DNA from: a virus
Virus record (IMG/VR): IMGVR_UViG_3300043772_002424
Location: 1 to 21,898 of that record
Direction: 5' to 3' (one strand)
DNA length: 21,898 nucleotides
Shown: positions 21,756 through 21,898 of the stretch, piece by piece
Position numbering within the stretch: the first letter of the stretch is position 1
Layout: each line of letters opens with the position of its first letter
Notes under the pieces: generated by a model
Told to the model about the DNA's origin: nothing
Databases searched by the model: none
The model's input: the letters and a program-made list of their open reading frames with translations, nothing else
Translations under genes and position numbers: made by a program

Positions 21756-21898
21756 TTCACCCCGTTGAAACGTTGAAGAAAGTCGCGGCACGTTTTGAAC
21801 GTGACCCATTGCTCGTCAGTAAAGTCGTCAGAAGCGTAAGGCACACCCACGAGGGAGGCACAGACTCTGTTTGGATTGACTGTAATCATCTCCGCCTT
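21752..21898 (-). CDS. Small protein of unknown function, possibly 5' partial
   Basis: A frame open from the right edge ends TGA at 21752 and overlaps the next gene's ATG. An internal ATG at 21889 follows GGCGGAG with no spacing, so the true start may lie outside the window. The visible product includes 'MITVNPNRVCASLVGVPYAS' and 'FKTCRDFLQRFNGVK'. It has no recognised domain. Coupling to the 57-aa gene suggests one operon. Confidence 0.55.
   Translation of the reverse strand, partial: KAEMITVNPNRVCASLVGVPYASDDFTDEQWVTFKTCRDFLQRFNGVK

Overview
The window looks like part of the genome of a lytic, contractile-tailed (myovirus-type) phage of roughly 53% G+C. Every gene I accept lies on the minus strand, so gene order runs from high to low coordinates. 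A cyanobacterial, probably marine Synechococcus, host is an inference: the DNA polymerase is a full-length mitochondrial pol-gamma homologue, and a mitochondrial-like polymerase is the published hallmark of the cyanophage S-TIM5 lineage. I could not run a database comparison, so lineage membership is a hypothesis.

Region by region, in transcription order. (1) 21898-19432: a cluster of small genes, then a TET/JBP-type 2-oxoglutarate/Fe(II) dioxygenase and a P-loop nucleotide or base kinase joined by an ATGA overlap, then a 48-aa gene and a hairpin terminator. This pairing resembles phage DNA-base hypermodification cassettes. (2) 19431-18716: a promoter and a coiled-coil-rich unknown protein. 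(3) 18715-17664: about 1 kb that is almost non-coding. It holds at least 24 copies of the pentamer CCCGA arranged as a 15-17 nt array of mini-hairpins, one 44-aa gene and an intrinsic terminator. (4) 17663-15723: a GyrA/ParC-like topoisomerase subunit. (5) 15647-13946: three unknown genes. (6) 13909-12962: a glycine-rich, probably virion protein with GxGY repeats. (7) 12928-9730: the pol-gamma-like polymerase and two small coupled genes. (8) 9746-1: a Mu/P2-like virion module comprising a tail assembly chaperone with a -1 frameshift extension, a gpG-type tail completion protein, a LysM-like tail protein, a very large tail sheath, a ribbon-helix-helix protein, a gp25-type baseplate wedge, a DUF935 portal, and a gpI-like protease/scaffold that runs off the left edge.

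Regulation is unusually legible. A 9-bp motif, GGGTAAAAC, occurs seven times on the coding strand, each time just before a gene and mostly before virion genes. It is a good candidate for a late promoter or operator. Four other genes (polymerase, topoisomerase, the 15647 operon and the 18716-19267 gene) are preceded by TTTACN, a 15-16 bp spacer and a TANANT hexamer, a candidate early/middle promoter class. Most genes within operons overlap by TAATG, TGATG or ATGA, implying translational coupling. The points most worth follow-up are the dioxygenase-kinase pair, the full-length pol-gamma homologue, the mini-hairpin array, the GGGTAAAAC regulon and the CCCAAAC frameshift site.
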